NCBI GenBank assembly: GCA_020064725.1
Contig: JAGTWJ010000002.1
Span: 3,348,001-3,412,000, forward strand
Length of the DNA stretch: 64,000 nt
Direction: 5' to 3'
Source of the DNA: Drechslerella dactyloides
Lineage: Eukaryota > Ascomycota > Orbiliomycetes > Orbiliales > Orbiliaceae
Shown here: piece by piece, positions 59,567 through 64,000 of the stretch
Layout: each line of letters starts with the position of its first letter
How positions within the stretch are numbered: position 1 is the first letter of the stretch
The notes under the pieces: generated by a model
Database searches by the model: none
What the model was told of the DNA's origin: nothing
The model's input: the letters and a program-made list of their open reading frames with translations, nothing else
Made by a program: the position numbers and the translations under genes

Positions 59567-62500
59567 ATGCCGGGCGCAACGGCCCAGCGGGCGTCCGACG
59601 CCGAACTGGCGGCCATGAAGGCCATCATTGACAGCCTTATCGAGTATAAGGACGATAAGTAGGCTGCTCCCTGTATGATAGATAACGTGTCGCCGTCGAT
59701 GGCTGCTGACGCGCCGCCTCCAAACAGTGGTGCCCAGATAGCCGACGTCTTCATGGAAGTCATCAGTCGTCGCGAACTGCCTGACTACTACCGTGTGATC
59801 AAGTCTCCCATTGCGCTCCAGACTATCCAGGTTAGTTTTCTGCTCCATAGGAATACCGGTTGCTCTTGATCAACAGCAGCAGCGGTACTTGGATGGAAGC
59901 TGACAATTTCGTCTTATAGAACAAGCTTAAGCAGAAACGATACACAGGATTCAAGGATTTCATCCATGACTCCGCTAGAGTAAGCATGAGAGCAATCGCC
60001 TTGGCCTTGTAAACGAGAGCAGTCATACTGATTTGTCGACCAGGTTTTCCATAACGCGAAGACATACAATCGTCCATCCTCCCAGATCTACAAAGATGCT
60101 GTCACTCTTGAGGTACGCGTGTTAGTTTGCGTCTCGGCATGAGCGTGTCGCTAACCTATTCTGTTGTAGGGCGTTCTCCTTGCCGAGCTCCAGAAGCTGA
60201 CGAAGCTCGAAACTCCCATGCTGACCTCAGAAGAAGCCGTTCTTCCGGATCTCGGCCCCTTGCCTACCACGGAATCCGAAGACGAGGAGGAGGAAGATGA
60301 AGCCGAAGCCGAGGGTGAAGCCGAAGCTGAGGGTGACGATGACTCCAACAGTGGTGATGAAGAAGAAGATGAAGACGGAGATCAGGAAGAGGACGAGGAG
60401 GAGGATGAAGATGAGGACGAGGAGATGGAAGATGCCGATGCCTCTAAGAACGATGAAGATGAAGATGACGACGATGACGACCAGGACGAGGACGACGGAG
60501 CAACTCGTACGCGTCGCTCAAGCCGTCGAGTTGCCAAGAAGTCTGCCGGGGCCGATGCTGGTACCGAGGAAAAGAAGAAATCCAAGACTCCCAAGAAGCG
60601 TGGCCGGCCTCCTCGTGTCGATTCTCCATATGAATGTCGTATCAAAGCAATCCTCAAGTGGATCCGCAAGTTCAAGGATGAGTCAACGAAGCTGAACCGT
60701 CATGCCGCGTTCGAAAAGCTCCCTGATCCAAAGACGACTCCGGAATATTACCGTGCCGTCAGCGACCCTATTGCCATCGACACTCTGAAAGTGAGTATCA
60801 GCGATGCCATCGTCTGTCAATTGATGAGGTTTGCGGAGGATAGTGACTGACCTGTGTTCCGTCCCGTGCCCACAGAAAAAGGTGAAGCGTAGACAATACG
60901 ACACCGTCGAGGACTTCATGAGCGATGTCGAGCGCATGTTCAAGAATGCAATTGAGTACCATGCGGATGACGAACAAGTTGTCCAAGACGCTGAGTTCCT
61001 GATGGTAAGTCACCAGCTGAGAGGGGTCATGTGTGATGGCGACGCGTTGGGGGCGGGGCGCCGAGTGTTGGATGTCGCTAACATCATGAACGCAGGACGA
61101 GGCGAAAAAGTGCGCCGAGATCGAGATGGCGAAACCGGATTCGGACTACGTGGATGCCAATAGCAAGGGCAAGGACGCCGGCCGAAGCAAGGTTGACTTT
61201 CTCGAGCACAAGGGCGACAAGTTTGAAGTTGGTGATTGGGTCGAGTTGGTCAACCCAGCGGACAAGAACAAGCCGATCGTTGCTCAAATCTTCCGCACGT
61301 TCAAGAAGCCCGACGACTCTCTCTGGATCAACGTCTGCTGGTACTACAGGCCCGAGAACACGGTCCACCGCACGAACAAGCGCTTCTACGAGAATGAAGT
61401 CGCAAAGACAGGCCAATACCGTGACCACCCTGTTGACGACATCCTTGACCGGTGCTTTGTGATGTTCTTCACGAAAGCTTCGCGTGGCCGTCCCCGCAAC
61501 TCCGCGGGCAAAGCCATCTACATCTGTGAGGCCAGGTACAACGAAGATAAAAAGCACTTCAATAAAATCAAGACGTGGAAGTCGTGCATCCCGGACGAGA
61601 TCCGAAGCCGCGGCGACGACACGGAATACTGGGAGAAACAGGTTCCGCTGGTCAAGGTCGAGAGTCCTTTCCTGAAAGATTTGTCCGACGAGGCGCGCGC
61701 AAAAATCCCCAATACCAAAACTAGCGACAAGAAGCCGGAAGCTGTTTGGGATCGCGAGGACGCTCCCCCCCGTGGCGCTGTCTATATTGGAGACCGTCGC
61801 AGCCAGGACTCTCCATCTCCAGAACCAATTCCTCCCCCGAAACCTAAAAGTCCAACACCACCACCACCTCCCCCTCAGGCAATCCTCCAGACCCAGACGC
61901 GACCGTCATCAACCAGACGCGCCGCGATGCCTCCACAGCCGCCAAACGCCACGCCGATGGGCCATCGCGGCTCTCACCAGTTTGCTGCTGCTCCTCAGCA
62001 GCAGCAACTGGCCCCGATGCCCTACGCATATCCAGGGCAGCACGCAACGCCTTCCTCCTCCGCCGCCGCCCAGCAGGGCTACTACCAGCAGGTACCGCAG
62101 CCGCAGCAGTACCAGCAGGCCAGCTCCCCCTACCCTCCCCAGCAGCCGCCAATGGACCCAGTCTTCCATCCGGTCCATCCGACACCGTCGGAGGACCCGG
62201 ACCGCCCAGACCTGCCGGCGGATCCGATTGTGTACTCCGTCGAGGCGGAGTGGCCAGCGGAGATCCGCTCACGCATCCACTGCAACGAGGCCGGGGTCCC
62301 TCTCTTCAGCACCCTCCCGCCCCAGTACCCCCCCGACCCCGTCATCTCGTTCAGGTCGTGGGGTGCGCCCTTCGACAAGGGCAACGGGGTGCCGATCCGC
62401 GACAAGCGGTACTGGCACGTCCGACAGGCGGCCCTGCGCACCATGCAGGCGAGCTACTGGGGCATCCCCTTCGACGATGTCCAGAAGCGGGCGTGGGCAC

Positions 62501-62850
62501 ACGCAAGTGGGCTCTTGGACGCTTTCATAGCCAGAGAGCGTGCCGCAGGTGCCACGGCGATGGAGGGGCGCAGCCTGGAGAAGGCCATGCGCTACCCGCT
62601 GGAGCAGGCGTACGAGGTCATCTACGACGAGATGGCCGCGCGTGGTGAGGAGCTCCCCCACAGCATGTACGACAAGGCGACCATCGACCAGTACAGCCTC
62701 ATCAAGTATGCGAAGGACCGTGACGCTCGAGACAAGGAGCGCGCCGAACGCGCACAGAGGCTTGCCGCCGAAGTCGCTGCTCAAGCAGCTGCCGGAAACG
62801 CTTTGACTGCAACGCCAATGGAGACGACGAACGAGGCTTCTCAAGCCTGA
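59567..62850 (+). CDS. RSC chromatin-remodelling complex subunit with two bromodomains and a BAH domain (RSC1/RSC2-like)
   Basis: Seven exons (59567-59658, 59728-59830, 59920-59979, 60044-60112, 60170-60790, 60876-61004, 61096-62850) give 942 residues. Bromodomain 1 (about 30-110) has ELPDYYRVIKSPIALQTI and HNAKTYNRPSSQIY with the acetyl-lysine-contact Asn. An acidic run (about 140-218) and an AT-hook-like KKRGRPPRV precede bromodomain 2 (about 262-360), with PEYYRAVSDPIAIDTL and KNAIEYHADDEQV. In it, Glu-Tyr replaces the usual Asn-x-Asn/Tyr spacing only loosely. The BAH domain (about 398-520) has FEVGDWVELVNP and WYYRPENTVH. A Pro/Gln-rich tail follows, with a conserved block CNEAGVPLFSTLPPQYPPDP. 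The domain order is that of yeast Rsc1/Rsc2. The first intron's acceptor (AAACAG 59727) was chosen because the next AG leads to a stop. Confidence 0.92.
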
Positions 62851-63897
62851 ACGAAAGCTACTACAACCACCGGGATCAATCTTCTACCCTTCCTTGGATG
62901 ATCCCCACCTCTCTCTTCAGTACGCTTTCAAACCAAAACAAATTCACGATTCAATTTATCGACTTCTCCTTCTTTTCGGCCTTCTTCAAAGCACCTCCTT
63001 CGTCTAACGTCTCTCGCCAACCTCCCTCACATCATCATCATCGACCGTCTCGATTTCACGTTTTCGACGGAGGACTCGCGACAAGAAGAAAGGTGCCATT
63101 TTACTACGGCCTTCACGGGGTTTTTTACTTTAATGACTTTTACTATTCTTGTTTACCACAAAAGCATTAGCGAATGGCGCATATGGAATTATAACGTCTA
63201 CCTGTTTTCTGATTGTTTATCTCGAAAGCCTGTTCCTACTTCATACTTCTTACCCCATACCTTGCCCTATCTCTTGTAATCCACAGGACTGTTCATGGAC
63301 TGATTCTTTTCTTATCCCTTGCACCGGTCTCTCCTCCCGATGCATGGACATACTTTCTAAATTCCGACCTCGTTCCGTTTCGCATGCAAGACTACCTTTC
63401 CCAGACCGGGCCATATCACGAGTGCATGTCTCTGAGAAGGTTTCTTGCTGTTAACGTTCCCCTGTACTTGAAGAGATATCAACAGGCTTTCTATCAAACG
63501 TGCTACTAGGATCAATAAATATTTTATGAACCCGCGTGGATGCATCTGAAATCGCACTGTAGACAATTATATTGAAGATGGATTGGAAATACCCGTGATC
63601 CTAGCCGGAACTAAGTTGTCAAGTGGGTCAAGTATCGTCACTGCACGAGGAGATCTCGAGAGAGAGGATGTATACGGTATTAGGAGCGGCTTTGGAAGAC
63701 CAAGTCTAAGTTCATGAAAGACTCGGCCAATATACGAATTGAATCCTCCCTATCCTGATAAAGAAAGCAAAAACAGTTTACACTTTTTAACGCCTTCCGG
63801 GATTGTAGAATACGTATATATCATAATATAAGCCCGTGATCGATTCGTGAAAAGGAAACGAGCCGTCAAAGTGCCACAAAAATAAAGAACAAGACTT
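62851..63897. other. intergenic space at the right end
   Basis: About 1 kb of pyrimidine-rich then A/T-rich sequence after the RSC gene, probably its 3' region. AATAAA sequences occur at about 63515 and 63880 (the latter reads into a minus-strand gene end only as context). No coding signal is seen. Confidence 0.4.
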
Positions 63898-63941
63898 TTA
63901 AGCAGGCGCCTCGTATGCTCTCTTGATGACTCTCGAGAATT
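63898..63941 (-). CDS. possible last exon of a minus-strand gene leaving the window
   Basis: On the minus strand a good branch site (GACTAAC) at about 63964-63970 and a TTTAG acceptor precede a short frame reading FSRVIKRAYEAPA and a TAA at 63898-63900. This looks like a C-terminal exon of a gene whose body lies to the right of the window. The family cannot be told from 13 residues, and the call rests on the splice signals only. Confidence 0.3.
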
Positions 63942-64000
63942 CTAAACATGCAAGTCACGTCACGTTAGTCAATCATTCATCCATGTTTGGTAGTTTGCAT

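Noticed and set aside
1..64000. tRNA or rRNA genes
   Set aside because: I looked for T-loop GTTCRANNC motifs with a pairing acceptor stem in the gaps and found none I could fold by eye; a tRNAscan run would settle it.

Overview
This window is nuclear DNA of a filamentous ascomycete, most likely Pezizomycotina; I cannot place it to class. The evidence is as follows. Many genes carry short spliceosomal introns with GTRNGT donors and CTRAC-type branch sites. The gene set is fungal (RSC1/2-type remodeler subunit, SGD1/NOM1, INP1, COX20, a LysM secreted protein, a large SEC7-PH exchange factor). There are no operons or Shine-Dalgarno sites. I rebuilt every intron-containing gene by hand from splice sites. 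Each spliced model keeps one reading frame to its stop, and most match the length and landmark residues of a known family.

Layout, left to right. 1-123 is the glycine/arginine-rich end of a gene cut by the window edge. 361-2513 (+) is a cytosolic GH85 endo-beta-N-acetylglucosaminidase, convergent with 2825-4395 (-), a BBE-like FAD oxidase. 4.4-14.9 kb is an accessory stretch. It holds one intact gene for a degenerate HNH-like protein (7114-8721), a frameshifted paralogue of it (about 10.94-11.57 kb), and directly behind that a broken fragment resembling a UPF1-like SF1 helicase (11.71-12.10 kb). 14949-19713 (+) is a SEC7-PH Arf exchange factor. 21928-23260 (+) is a conserved-looking protein of unknown function, convergent with COX20 (23825-24449, -).

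The centre is a housekeeping block. DNA polymerase epsilon catalytic subunit POL2 (24860-31973, -) is head-to-head with chaperonin subunit CCT7 (32600-34857, +). A VanZ-like membrane protein (35419-36368, -) follows. Then comes a gene-poor stretch of 5.8 kb rich in simple repeats, an F-box protein (42187-44277, +), 3.6 kb without a gene, the peroxisome-retention protein INP1 (47926-50313, +) and a secreted LysM protein (52060-52977, +).

The right end carries mitochondrial dihydrolipoyl dehydrogenase (53588-55547, -) and the nucleolar protein SGD1/NOM1 (56448-59167, -). SGD1 is head-to-head with an RSC1/2-like subunit of the RSC complex (59567-62850, +). A possible last exon of a further minus-strand gene lies at 63898-63941.

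The genes do not form a pathway cluster; most are unrelated housekeeping genes. The most unusual part is the HNH-like gene, its broken copy and the helicase-like relic between 7 and 12 kb. I saw no tRNA, rRNA, CRISPR array or intact transposon by eye.
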